This document shows, in pieces, positions 1 to 7,479 of a DNA stretch of 41,831 nucleotides (position 1 is its first letter; each line of letters opens with the position of its first letter). Under the pieces are notes generated by a model. The model saw only the letters and a program-made list of their open reading frames with translations. It was not told the origin of the DNA and searched no databases. Location of the stretch: positions 1 to 41,831 of the forward strand of contig JAEYXS010000061.1 in the NCBI GenBank assembly GCA_023431185.1, read 5' to 3'. The DNA comes from Verrucomicrobiota bacterium (lineage in GTDB: Bacteria; Verrucomicrobiota; Verrucomicrobiia; Limisphaerales; JAEYXS01). Made by a program: the position numbers and the translations under genes.

Positions 1-93
1 GCCTAACGACCGAAGCTCAGCGACGGCGAGCAAAGGAGGGTCCGATGGGAAGTGAGACGAAATCGAGCCGTTCGCTGGAGCGGATGGTTAGGC
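1..93 (-). other. attC recombination site of an integron cassette
   Basis: Seen: the outer boxes GCCTAAC (1-7) and GTTAGGC (87-93) are exact inverted repeats and fit the R-box consensus RYYYAAC/GTTRRRY. Inside them GCTCAGCGACGGC (15-27) pairs with GCCGTTCGCTGGAGC (67-81) except for two unpaired bases in the right arm. Known: attC sites fold into an imperfect hairpin, and the arm with extra (extrahelical) bases is the L'' arm, which sets orientation. Here that gives an attC read on the minus strand, the same direction as the cassette gene, whose TAA stop lies inside the first R box. The central 39 bp is a variable loop. The next cassette would start at position 6 and lies outside the window. 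Confidence 0.88.
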
Positions 94-366
94 TTTCGGC
101 TGATGTGACCACTCCGTGCCAGCCTCAACAAACATCACGCGATATGGAATATGACGCTGCTCTGCCTGCAAAAGTGCTGTGGCAAAGGCGCGTAATCCCG
201 AACTGGAACGGATACAGAAAACACCTTCGGTGGGCTCTTCTATCCCTGGCGAGTGTGGTTCTGTGGGTATGGCGGTGCGGATGTCGTGCATTGTCTCATT
301 CCACGCATCAACTTCGGCACGGCGCTTGCCGTCTGGCTGTTTCAATATCAAGAGGATGGTTTGCAT
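88..366 (-). CDS. Integron cassette protein of unknown function (92 aa)
   Basis: This gene fills the first cassette, which runs from about 391 down to 7 (about 385 bp). Its stop codon TAA is embedded in the R box GCCTAAC at 87-93, a typical feature of cassette genes. The start is an ATG at 366, 25 bp inside the cassette boundary. There is no good Shine-Dalgarno, so it may depend on sequence on the attI side. The protein begins MQTILLILKQPDGKRR, has no cysteine pair or obvious catalytic motif, and shows one mildly hydrophobic stretch (GLRAFATALLQAEQ). No signal peptide or membrane helix is apparent. I do not recognise the family. Being first after attI, it is the cassette most likely to be expressed. 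Its codon use is less G-rich than that of intI next to it, consistent with a separate origin. Confidence 0.72.
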   Translation of the reverse strand: MQTILLILKQPDGKRRAEVDAWNETMHDIRTAIPTEPHSPGIEEPTEGVFCIRSSSGLRAFATALLQAEQRHIPYRVMFVEAGTEWSHQPKA

Positions 367-385
367 ACGTGTGGTGTGTGAGAAA

Positions 386-454
386 GCCTAACAGATATGT
401 GAGCTGCAAAATTGTGGTTTGATTGCTCATTTGATTGTTGTAAGAAAGGCGGGA
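386..454 (-). other. Presumed attI site and cassette leader region
   Basis: On the minus strand GTTAGGC (392-386) is an R-box crossover point (G/TTAGGC) identical to the outer box of the attC at 1-7, as expected for the attI x attC junction of an inserted cassette. Between it and the intI start are two direct repeats TTTGATTG (418-425 and 430-437), starting 12 bp apart, with a partial third (TGATTG, 456-461). Known: attI1 carries accessory direct repeats bound by the integrase, so these could be equivalents, but that is inference. The cassette promoter would lie here or within intI. I could not pick a convincing -35/-10 pair. Confidence 0.6.
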
Positions 455-1579
455 ATGATTGTCGAGCAGAGAGTTGCGCGTGGGCGGCGGGTGGATGAGG
501 TGGGGAACGCCGCAGGTGGGCGGCGGCGGGAGCGGGGTTTGTTCATCCCGAACCGGAAGCTGAAGTTGCGGGAGCAGGTGGCGGAGGTGATGCGTTTTTT
601 TCATTATTCGCCCCGGACGGAGGAGACGTATTGGCATTGGATCGAGCGGTATCTGCGGGTTCATCGGGAGGGTGGGGAGGCGGGTTACCGGTGGCGGCGG
701 CCGGAGACGATGGGGGCGATCGAGGTGGCGGCGTTTTTGAGCGATTTGGCCCGGATGGGCCACGTCTCGGCGGCGACGCAGAATCAGGCGCTGAATGCGT
801 TGGTGTTTTTGTATGGGGAGGTGTTGCATCAGCCGCTGGGGGATCTGGGGGAGGTGCTGCGGGTGACGCGGCCGGCGCGGGTGCCGGAGGTGTTGAGCCG
901 GGAGGCGGTGGGACGGTTGCTGGCGGCGGTGGAGGCGGATTACCAGTTGGCGGTGGGGTTGTTGTATGGGAGCGGGTTGCGGTTGATGGAGTTGCTGCGG
1001 TTGCGGGTGAGGGATGTGGACTTGGAGCGGGGGCAGATCGTGGTGCGGGCGGGGAAGGGGCAGAAGGACCGGGTGACGGTGTTGCCGGAGAGTTTGCGGG
1101 AGGGGTTGGCGGTGCATTTGCGCCGGGTGCGGCTGACGCACGAGGCGGACCGGAAAGCACGGGTGGCGGGGGTGAGGTTGCCGGGGGCGCTGGCGCGGAA
1201 GTATCCGAAGGCGGGTGAGGAGTGGGTGTGGTTCTGGGTGTTTCCGGCTTGGAAGCTGGCGCGTGATGCGGAGGATGGAGCGGTGAAGCGGCATCATCTG
1301 ATGGAGGATAATGTGCAGCGGGCGGTGAGGGCGGCGGCGCGGAAGGCGGGGTTGAGCCAGCGGGTGACGCCGCACACGTTGAGGCATTGTTTTGCGACGC
1401 ATCTGCTGGAGGGGGGGACGGATATCCGGACGGTGCAGGAGTTGATGGGGCATCGGAGTGTGACGACGACGCAGATCTATTTGCATGTGATGAAGAAGCC
1501 GGGTTTGGGGGTGCGGAGTCCGTTGGATGGGCCGGTGGCACCCCGACCGTGGGCACGAGGTAAACCGGCGGGCGTATGA
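455..1579 (+). CDS. intI: Integron integrase (IntI-type tyrosine recombinase)
   Basis: Site-specific recombinase that inserts and excises cassettes between attI and folded attC sites. From ATG 455 (374 aa) the SAM-like N-terminal domain covers about residues 30-130 (motif FHYSPRTEETY). The catalytic set is R176 (GSGLRLMELL), K204 (GKGQKDR), H307/R310 (HTLRHCFATHLL), H333 (GHRSV) and nucleophile Y342 (TTTQIY). The IntI-specific insertion before the HxxR box is present (KYPKAGEEWVWFWVFPA), as is the IntI C-terminal signature GVRSPLD; these separate it from XerC/D. It is divergent from the cassette gene, the canonical integron layout. A TTG at 419 would add 12 residues; I prefer ATG 455 because AAGAAAGGCGGGA lies just upstream. 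The last 14 or so residues come from a dispersed repeat (1535-1578). Codons are very G-rich at third positions. Confidence 0.92.
   Translation: MIVEQRVARGRRVDEVGNAAGGRRRERGLFIPNRKLKLREQVAEVMRFFHYSPRTEETYWHWIERYLRVHREGGEAGYRWRRPETMGAIEVAAFLSDLARMGHVSAATQNQALNALVFLYGEVLHQPLGDLGEVLRVTRPARVPEVLSREAVGRLLAAVEADYQLAVGLLYGSGLRLMELLRLRVRDVDLERGQIVVRAGKGQKDRVTVLPESLREGLAVHLRRVRLTHEADRKARVAGVRLPGALARKYPKAGEEWVWFWVFPAWKLARDAEDGAVKRHHLMEDNVQRAVRAAARKAGLSQRVTPHTLRHCFATHLLEGGTDIRTVQELMGHRSVTTTQIYLHVMKKPGLGVRSPLDGPVAPRPWARGKPAGV
1535..1578 (+). repeat. Dispersed repeat at the 3' end of intI
   Basis: The segment from GTGGCACCCCGACC to ACCGGCGGGCGTATG closely matches 39423-39467 (GTTGCACCCCGACC ... ACCGACGGGCCAGTA). 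It begins in frame right after the conserved SPLDG end of IntI and supplies the last residues and the region of the stop codon. The other copy is intergenic. Confidence 0.7.
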
Positions 1580-2021
1580 GGGGGAGTAAAGTTTTCCGTG
1601 GCCAGTTTTCAGAGGGGGGATGGTCTCAGGCCTCAGGTCTTAAGGCTCAAGTCGGGTGAGGTTTTGGGGTGAAAATTTGAGTTAGTTAAAAACGACGGGT
1701 GAGGTTTTGAGGAAAGAAGCGGAAATCTTCGTTGGGATTTTCTTGATACGGAAGGGGTTGGGAAAAATGTCGCTTATGGATAACAAATAGTTGTGGTTTG
1801 AGTGATGGGAATGTGGGATATTCGAGGTGCTGGCAGCTCGCTGCTGGTAAAGGAGAGGCGGAAAGGCCGATTCTGAGTTCTCAGTTTTAAGTTTTGAATT
1901 GAGGAGCAGAAAAGAAATCCCGGAAACCTCAAGCCAGTGATGCATTGGCATCAATGTGGCAATCCTTATGGGACCATCATGGGCCGAAGTTCGGCTTCCG
2001 GATGGGGTTGAAGAGGTTTTA

Positions 2022-2164
2022 GGGCCTCCTCTCCCCGGCCCTCTCCTCCAACTGTCGTTGGAGGAGAGGGGGATGGGAGTCGTGGGTGTCGGCGGCCGTG
2101 GGGTGTGGTGTTCGAGAACGCTCTGACGGAAAAGGTCAGGGCGGCGGGGCACCACCGCCCTACC
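2022..2164 (+). repeat. Dispersed palindromic repeat, copy A
   Basis: Starts GGGCCTCCTCTCCCCGGCCC, continues into a hairpin (CTCCTCCAACTG / TCGTTGGAGGAG around 2042-2067) and ends GTCAGGGCGGCGGGGCACC..CCGCCCTACC. The same blocks in the same order occur at 2505-2729, with a diverged middle. It has no coding content. Confidence 0.72.
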
Positions 2165-2504
2165 GGGTTAGGATAGGATCTGTGAGCGTGTCGGGTGTTT
2201 GGATCAGGGCCCGTAAGCTGGAGGGCGAACTGGACGTCGGTGGGCGTAGGATTTTATGACTCACCGGGGAATTCATGAGCCACTGCGGAACCAGCCGGGT
2301 TTTGGACAAATGCGAGGTGTGAAGGCCGAAGTTCGGCTCCCAAATGAAGTGCGAACTTTGGAGTTCGGCGTCGAATTGACTTCTTTAACGAGGAGGGTTC
2401 GACGGGATAGCTCACAGGGGTCGGGTGGTTGCATTGCTCTTTGACATAGTTCCTTAAAGGGAATGTAGAACGAAGAATTGGGAATGAAGAAAGGGGGCTG
2501 ATAA

Positions 2505-2729
2505 GGGCCTCCTCTCCCCGGCCCAGTGACTCGCTCGCGCCCGCTCGCTCGGCCCTATCGGGCCTTTTGCTGTCGCAAAATTCCTTCTGCCGTTTCCCAA
2601 ACGACAGAAGTCCTCCAACTGTCGTTGGAGGAGAGGGAGATGGGGCGTTGTGTTTCGGCGGTGAGTGGGCGTGGTTATCACGGTGCCTTGACGAAAAGAG
2701 TCAGGGCGGCGGGGCACCACCGCCCTACC
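2505..2729 (+). repeat. Dispersed palindromic repeat, copy B with an 87-bp insertion
   Basis: Same left block (GGGCCTCCTCTCCCCGGCCC), same hairpin (2612-2640) and same right block ending CCACCGCCCTACC as copy A. Between left block and hairpin it carries about 87 extra bases (2525-2611). The insert contains its own inverted repeats, including GGCCC TAT CGGGCC-like pairing and TTCTGCCGTTT..AAACGACAGAA near its right end. Confidence 0.72.
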
Positions 2730-2886
2730 ATGATGGGGGGTTCTGCATTGCTTTGTGGGGTGGCTGGCGGGGGTTTGGTGCGGGAGGTGTGGACTGGTGG
2801 CTAGAGTGCCGCAGAACAGGATGCTATCGCGGAGGGTCACACGGAACAAACTGGATGGTAAGCCGCTTCGGGGAATGGTTAATTAG

Positions 2887-2985
2887 CCATGAAATACGGA
2901 ATACACGAAAGGGAAATAGGTCTTGTAGGACTGATAGGTCTAATAGGTCGTTCCATTCGTGGTAATTGGTGAAATTCGTGTCTTC
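2887..2985 (+). repeat. Intergenic repeat with AGGTC tandem units and an ATTCGTG element
   Basis: Contains near-tandem units (TAGGTCTTGTAGGACTGA then TAGGTCTAATAGGTC, 2919-2950), followed by a 31-bp element (2955-2985, ATTCGTGGTAATT...GTGTCTTC) that matches 24883-24913 at 26 of 31 positions. It is a dispersed, non-coding repeat just upstream of pckG. Confidence 0.6.
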
Positions 2986-3129
2986 TTTTGCTGTAAGCCG
3001 AAGCCTTGCACGAAGGTTACCTCAATCTTACCTTGTCGCTCGCGGGATGGTTCGTATTGGGCAAGTTTTGCCAAGCGTGCCGTTCTCAAATCGGGCCAAG
3101 GTAAGTCGTTTGGCGGGACTATTGTTGAT

Positions 3130-4908
3130 ATGAATACGAATCAGCTTCTTGGAGAACGAAACACCCGGAATCCGCATGTGCTCTCGTATGTGGAGGCGGC
3201 GGTAAGCTTGTGTCAGCCAGACCAGGTGTTTTGGTGCGATGGGTCGGAGACGGAAAAGGAGTTCCTGCTGCAACGGGCGGTGGAGCTGGGAGTGCTGATC
3301 AAGTTGAACCAGGAGAAGCTGCCGGGGTGTTACTATCATCGGTCGCATCCGAATGATGTGGCGCGGGTGGAGCAGTGCACGTTCATCTGCACGCCGCGGG
3401 AAGAGCAGGCGGGGCCCACGAATAATTGGGCGGATCCGAAGGCGATGTATGCCAAGCTGAACGGCATGCTGGAGGGGTCCATGCGCGGGCGCACGATGTA
3501 TGTGGTGCCGTATCTGATGGGGCCGCTGGATTCGCCGATGACGAAGGTGGGGGTGGAGCTGACGGACTCGATCTACGTGGTGTTGAACATGCGGCTGATG
3601 GCACGCATGGGGAAGGTGGCGTATGAGCATCTGGGTTCCGGGGTGGATTTCAACCGGGGCACGCATTGCACGCTGGACTTGAATCCGGAGCGGCGGTTCA
3701 TCTGTCATTTCCCGCAGGATAACCAGATCATCTCGGTGGGGTCGGGGTATGGTGGGAATGCGCTCTTGGGGAAGAAGTGTCTGGCGTTGCGCATTGCGTC
3801 GTATCTCGGCCAGGACGAAGGCTGGCTGGCGGAGCATATGTTGGTGCTGGGGGTGGAATCGCCGGAGGGGAAGAAGACGTGGGTGGCGGCGGCGTTCCCG
3901 AGCGCGTGCGGCAAGACGAACTTCGCGATGCTGATCCCGCCGGAGCGTTACAAGGGGTGGAAGGTGTGGACGCTGGGCGATGACATCGCGTGGATGAAGC
4001 CGGGACCGGACGGGAAGCTCTACGCGATCAATCCGGAGGCGGGTTACTTCGGGGTCGCGCCGGGGACGAATTACAAGACGAACCCGAACGCAATGCGCAC
4101 CATCCAGAAGGACACGATCTACACGAACGTGGCGCTGCTGCCGGATGGTGATGTGTGGTGGGAGGGCAAGGATGGTGCGCCACCGCAGGAGTGTCTGGAT
4201 TGGAAGGGCAACAAGTGGACGCCGGAATCGAAAGAGAAAGCGGCGCACCCGAACAGCCGGTTCACGGCACCGATGACGAACAACCCGATGCTGGCGCCCG
4301 AGGTGAACGATCCGAACGGGGTGCCGATCAGCGCGATCATCTTCGGCGGACGGCGGGCGACGACGTTGCCGCTGGTGTTCCAGGCGTTCAACTGGGTGCA
4401 CGGCGTTTATGTCGGCGCGACGATGGGTTCAGAAACGACGGCAGCGGCCGTGGGCGCGGTGGGCCAGGTGCGGCGCGATCCGATGGCGATGTTGCCGTTC
4501 TGCGGTTACAACATGGGCGATTACTTCCGGCATTGGTTGAGCATGCGCAAGCTGATCAAGTATCCGCCGCGCATCTTCCACGTGAACTGGTTCCGCAAGG
4601 ATGAGCAGGGCGAGTTCCTCTGGCCGGGTTACAGCGAGAACATGCGGGTGCTGAAGTGGATCATCGACCGTTGCCAGGGGCGCGCCAATGCGAATGAGAC
4701 GCCGCTGGGCTGGGTGCCGGGACCGGAGTCCTTCGACCTGGAAGGGATGAAGGATTTCAACATCACGAACCTGGAGAAGGCGCAGGAGATCAATACGGAA
4801 GAGTGGCGGCGTGAATTGATTTCGCAGGATGAATTGTTCCTGAAGCTCTACTCGCACTTGCCGAAGGAGATGATCTTCCAGCGCGAGTTGCTGGTGTCGC
4901 GATTGTGA
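3130..4908 (+). CDS. pckG: Phosphoenolpyruvate carboxykinase (GTP)
   Basis: Cytosolic enzyme converting oxaloacetate plus GTP to PEP, CO2 and GDP, the entry step of gluconeogenesis. The 592-aa product matches the GTP family in length and order: FWCDGSE near the N-terminus, the P-loop/kinase-1 segment SACGKTN at residues 258-264 with the family's active-site cysteine C260, kinase-2 GDDIAWMK just downstream, FGGRR, and the C-terminal YFRHWLSM and WFRKDEQGEFLWPG segments. The frame stays open back to a GTG at 2961 region, but those 57 extra residues run into repeat sequence and do not resemble the family, so ATG 3130 (MNTNQLLGER) is chosen. The gene is monocistronic; the next gene converges 11 bp downstream. 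No key residue is missing. Confidence 0.96.
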   Translation: MNTNQLLGERNTRNPHVLSYVEAAVSLCQPDQVFWCDGSETEKEFLLQRAVELGVLIKLNQEKLPGCYYHRSHPNDVARVEQCTFICTPREEQAGPTNNWADPKAMYAKLNGMLEGSMRGRTMYVVPYLMGPLDSPMTKVGVELTDSIYVVLNMRLMARMGKVAYEHLGSGVDFNRGTHCTLDLNPERRFICHFPQDNQIISVGSGYGGNALLGKKCLALRIASYLGQDEGWLAEHMLVLGVESPEGKKTWVAAAFPSACGKTNFAMLIPPERYKGWKVWTLGDDIAWMKPGPDGKLYAINPEAGYFGVAPGTNYKTNPNAMRTIQKDTIYTNVALLPDGDVWWEGKDGAPPQECLDWKGNKWTPESKEKAAHPNSRFTAPMTNNPMLAPEVNDPNGVPISAIIFGGRRATTLPLVFQAFNWVHGVYVGATMGSETTAAAVGAVGQVRRDPMAMLPFCGYNMGDYFRHWLSMRKLIKYPPRIFHVNWFRKDEQGEFLWPGYSENMRVLKWIIDRCQGRANANETPLGWVPGPESFDLEGMKDFNITNLEKAQEINTEEWRRELISQDELFLKLYSHLPKEMIFQRELLVSRL

Positions 4909-4919
4909 TGCTGAGAGGG

Positions 4920-5384
4920 TTACGGGCCCTTCATCCATTCGCAGACTTCGTAGTGGTCGCCGCTCATGCCGAGCTGTTGATAGACTTGCTTGGCGCGGGT
5001 GTTGCGTTTCTCCACGTAGAGACGCAGGCCGCAGACGTCATGGCGCGCTTCGGCCAAGGACTTTACATGGTGGAAGAGCTGCTTGAAGACACCGCGACCG
5101 CGAGCTTCAGGGATCACATAAACGCTCTGGATCCACCAGATATCGCCGTTGCGCCAATCGCTCCACTCGTAGGTGATGAGCAAGGAGCCGAGGACGCGAT
5201 TGCCTTCAAGTGCGACGTAATAGCGGCCATGTTGCGGTTGCTCGAAAACGGCGAGGACACCCGGAGTGCACTTCAGCGGATCGAGGCGCAACTGCTCCGT
5301 CTCCCACGCCATGGCGAGCTGAAAATCGGTGATGGTGGCGGCGTCCGCCAAGACCGCTTCGCGACAATGGATGGATGAGGTCAC
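4920..5384 (-). CDS. GNAT-family N-acetyltransferase
   Basis: 154-aa single-domain acetyltransferase of the Gcn5-related (GNAT) superfamily, which transfers acetyl from acetyl-CoA to an amine. The acetyl-CoA pyrophosphate-binding motif A is clear at about residues 85-105: QSVYVIPEARGRGVFKQL, with the R/Q-x-x-G-x-G/A pattern as RGRGV. Motif B follows with LRLYVEKRNTRAKQVYQQLGM, typical of RimI-like enzymes. The substrate cannot be told from sequence. The gene converges on pckG with an 11-bp gap and is divergent from the M14 peptidase 110 bp away. It starts at ATG 5384 (MTSSIHCREAV). Confidence 0.9.
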   Translation of the reverse strand: MTSSIHCREAVLADAATITDFQLAMAWETEQLRLDPLKCTPGVLAVFEQPQHGRYYVALEGNRVLGSLLITYEWSDWRNGDIWWIQSVYVIPEARGRGVFKQLFHHVKSLAEARHDVCGLRLYVEKRNTRAKQVYQQLGMSGDHYEVCEWMKGP

Positions 5385-5494
5385 GGCGCTAAGGTAACGG
5401 AGGTAAAGGGGCGATTGAAGCGGATAAATCAGCGTGTCTTTGCGCTTGGCTTGACGGGTTGGTTGGCGAACGATGGGCTGATACTCTTTAAGTC

Positions 5495-6754
5495 ATGAAG
5501 TTGTTTCATCGCCGTCTGACCATTTCGTTGCGCGTGCTGTTCGCGATCCTGTTCGCAGGCACGATGATTTCGTCGGCCTTGGTAAAGGCAGCCGAGTCGG
5601 TGGAGAAGAAAGTCGAGTTGCAGGAGCGGAAGAAATGGGAGTTCAAAGAGGACGGTGTCACGTTCAACAATGAATTCGCTGGCGCTCGCATCAATGAATG
5701 CACGCGGCTCGGGTTGAACGAATACCGCCTGCTCATCAAGCCCGAGAACCGGCCGGTGAACAACAGCGCATGGTATGCGTTCCAGGTGCAGGCGAAGGAG
5801 GAGAAATCCATCGTCGTGCGCGTGATCTACGAGGGCGGGGGGCACCGCTATCGTCCGAAGATTAGCACCGACGGCAGCTCTTGGGAGCCGCTCGCCACGA
5901 ACTTGTGGCAGGTCTCGCCCAAGCGGACGGAACTGACGCTGCAACTGAAAGCGGGCCCTGAACCGCTCTGGGTTTCCGGGCAGGAAATCATCACGCAAGC
6001 GACACTGAATGAATGGTTCGAGAACATTGTGATCCAGCCTTACATCACGCGCACGAATATCGGGAAATCCATGGGCCAGCGCAGTATCGAGGCCTTTGAG
6101 ATCAATGACGATGCGCCGCCGAATTACGTGTTCCTCATCAGCCGCCAGCATCCGCCCGAGGTGACCGGGCAACTCGGCATGATGCGCTTTATCGAAACGC
6201 TGACCGTGGACAGTGATCTGGGGCAACGTTTCCGGGAACGTTTCCGGGTTTTCGTCGTGCCGATGATGAATCCCGACGGGGTGCATGAAGGCCAGTGGCG
6301 GCACAATCTCGGCGGCGTAGATCTGAATCGCGATTGGGTGAAGTTTGCCCAACCGGAAACCCGTGCAGTGCGTGATGCCATCGTGGAGTGTTTGAAAGAG
6401 GAGGGGGCCAAGCCTTACCTGATGATCGATTTTCACTCTACAGATCGGGACATCTTTTATACGCAAAAAGAGGGCGCAACGATTTTCCCGCCGGGTTTTA
6501 CCGATGCCTGGCTGGCTAAGATCAAGGAGCGTCTGCCCGAGTACGAACCCAATCGTAGCGGCGATCACAATGCCGGCATGCCCACCTCAAAATATTGGGG
6601 GCACGAACAATATGGCATTGCGGCGATCACGTTCGAGTTCGGGGACAACACCGATCGCAGCTTCATCCGTGAGCTGAGCCGGGCGTCTGCCGAGGAGATG
6701 ATGAAGCTGCTGATCGAAGCGGACAAGGTGCAGAACCCGCCGCAGCCTCAGTAG
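5495..6754 (+). CDS. Secreted M14-family zinc carboxypeptidase-like protein
   Basis: 419-aa zinc peptidase of family M14. It starts at ATG 5495 with a basic N-region and hydrophobic core (about residues 7-33, ending ALVKAAES), so export is predicted. Residues about 40-180 form a beta-rich domain like the one preceding the catalytic domain of cytosolic-type carboxypeptidases. The zinc site is H219-x-x-E222 (QHPPE) with H314 (MIDFHST), and the catalytic Glu is E381 (FEFGDN). The substrate-binding NPDGVHEGQWRHN..DLNRDW segment is typical. Length and motifs are complete, so activity is likely. Peptide or peptidoglycan-derived substrates are possible and undecidable here. It overlaps the 3' end of the convergent pseudopilin gene by 7 bp. 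Confidence 0.9.
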   Translation: MKLFHRRLTISLRVLFAILFAGTMISSALVKAAESVEKKVELQERKKWEFKEDGVTFNNEFAGARINECTRLGLNEYRLLIKPENRPVNNSAWYAFQVQAKEEKSIVVRVIYEGGGHRYRPKISTDGSSWEPLATNLWQVSPKRTELTLQLKAGPEPLWVSGQEIITQATLNEWFENIVIQPYITRTNIGKSMGQRSIEAFEINDDAPPNYVFLISRQHPPEVTGQLGMMRFIETLTVDSDLGQRFRERFRVFVVPMMNPDGVHEGQWRHNLGGVDLNRDWVKFAQPETRAVRDAIVECLKEEGAKPYLMIDFHSTDRDIFYTQKEGATIFPPGFTDAWLAKIKERLPEYEPNRSGDHNAGMPTSKYWGHEQYGIAAITFEFGDNTDRSFIRELSRASAEEMMKLLIEADKVQNPPQPQ

Positions 6755-7479
6755 GGAGTGGCGATATTGCCGTGGCTGAGGATCTTCCAGATCTCATCCT
6801 GCGCCGCATTGTTCGTGGGGCTGATCGTGGTGCATTTGGCAAGCGGCGCATCAAAGTTCCCGCGTTCCATCCAGTTCACGCTGCCGTCACCGAAGAGCAC
6901 ATTCACACCCGTGCGATGCCGTGAATCCAAGCGCTCTGGCAAACCCGGGGTGTCCGCCATGACCGCGACCTTGCTCAAGCGCTCCAGACGCGGCCAAGTG
7001 GGCGGCCGATTTGTCGCCCCCCAGTCCACCACTGGCGTGGTCGCGTAGCCACCTTGCACGTTCACACCGTTGGTGCCCGGCGGCCAGGGGTTCTCTGGCG
7101 TCTGAAACTTCTGCGAAGCGGCGCGCTCTGCCGGGCAGTAAAGCACCTTGGGAGTCTCCAGCAGGTTGGCCGTGTAGAGGCGACCGAAGATCACGAACTG
7201 GTTCACCGTGCCGCTGAAGACCATCGTGTTCCACTGCTTGCGTCCGCCGCGATACCCCAGCGGCACCGCGCCGTTATTGTCCAGCGCGTAGAGATGCAGG
7301 ATGCTGTTCATCTGACGCAGGTTGTTCACGCACGAGGTGCGTTGCGCTTTGGCCTTCGCCATCGCGAGCGCCGGCAGCAGCATGCCTGCGAGAATGCCGA
7401 TGATAGCGATGACCACCAGCAGCTCGATCAGCGTGAAGCCGCGAGTGAACTTGCGTTGTTGTCTCTGCATGTACGTCAT
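6748..7479 (-). CDS. Type II secretion-like pseudopilin with prepilin leader
   Basis: 243-aa protein with a type III prepilin signal: basic leader, cleavage after G14 (RG/FTLIE), the conserved Glu5 of the mature chain (E19) and a hydrophobic helix (LLVVIAIIGILAGMLLPAL). It continues as AMAKAKAQRTSCVNNLRQM, the form seen in the large pseudopilin families of Verrucomicrobia, Lentisphaerae and Planctomycetes. The C-terminal part has the usual FGDGSVNWM end motif of that group. It would be processed by a prepilin peptidase and sit in the inner membrane or a pseudopilus. The start ATG 7479 overlaps the stop of the upstream PQQ dehydrogenase as ATGA, implying translational coupling. A second ATG (7470) is three codons in. 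The 3' end overlaps the convergent M14 gene by 7 bp. Confidence 0.9.
   Translation of the reverse strand: MTYMQRQQRKFTRGFTLIELLVVIAIIGILAGMLLPALAMAKAKAQRTSCVNNLRQMNSILHLYALDNNGAVPLGYRGGRKQWNTMVFSGTVNQFVIFGRLYTANLLETPKVLYCPAERAASQKFQTPENPWPPGTNGVNVQGGYATTPVVDWGATNRPPTWPRLERLSKVAVMADTPGLPERLDSRHRTGVNVLFGDGSVNWMERGNFDAPLAKCTTISPTNNAAQDEIWKILSHGNIATPY

Larger units (their letters stand above)
1580..3129. other. Repeat-rich region without a convincing gene
   Basis: About 1.5 kb between intI and pckG. Open frames here (for example 1682-2155 minus, 2454-2849 minus, 2567-2965 plus) translate to low-complexity Arg/Pro/Ser/Gly strings, run through repeat copies and carry no recognisable motif. The region holds two long copies of one repeat (2022-2164, 2505-2729), two copies of the palindrome GCCGAAGTTCGGC (1983-1995, 2325-2337) and a third repeat type at 2887-2985. 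It may be a graveyard of integron or mobile sequence, but no transposase remnant was seen. Confidence 0.6.

Noticed and set aside
45..422. Plus-strand frame over attC and the cassette gene
   Set aside because: It runs through the attC site and antisense to the cassette gene, whose stop position inside the R box fits the integron rule much better.
308..1556. Two long minus-strand frames (308-1486 and 543-1556) opposite intI
   Set aside because: They translate to Pro/His/Arg or Pro/Ala/Ser strings with no motif. They are by-products of the G-rich third codon positions of intI on the other strand.
1682..2965. Several frames of 60-157 codons between intI and pckG
   Set aside because: They cross repeat copies, lack ribosome sites and give low-complexity products.
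3028..4401. 457-codon minus-strand frame opposite pckG
   Set aside because: Arg/His-rich antisense shadow; pckG is intact and fully explains the region.
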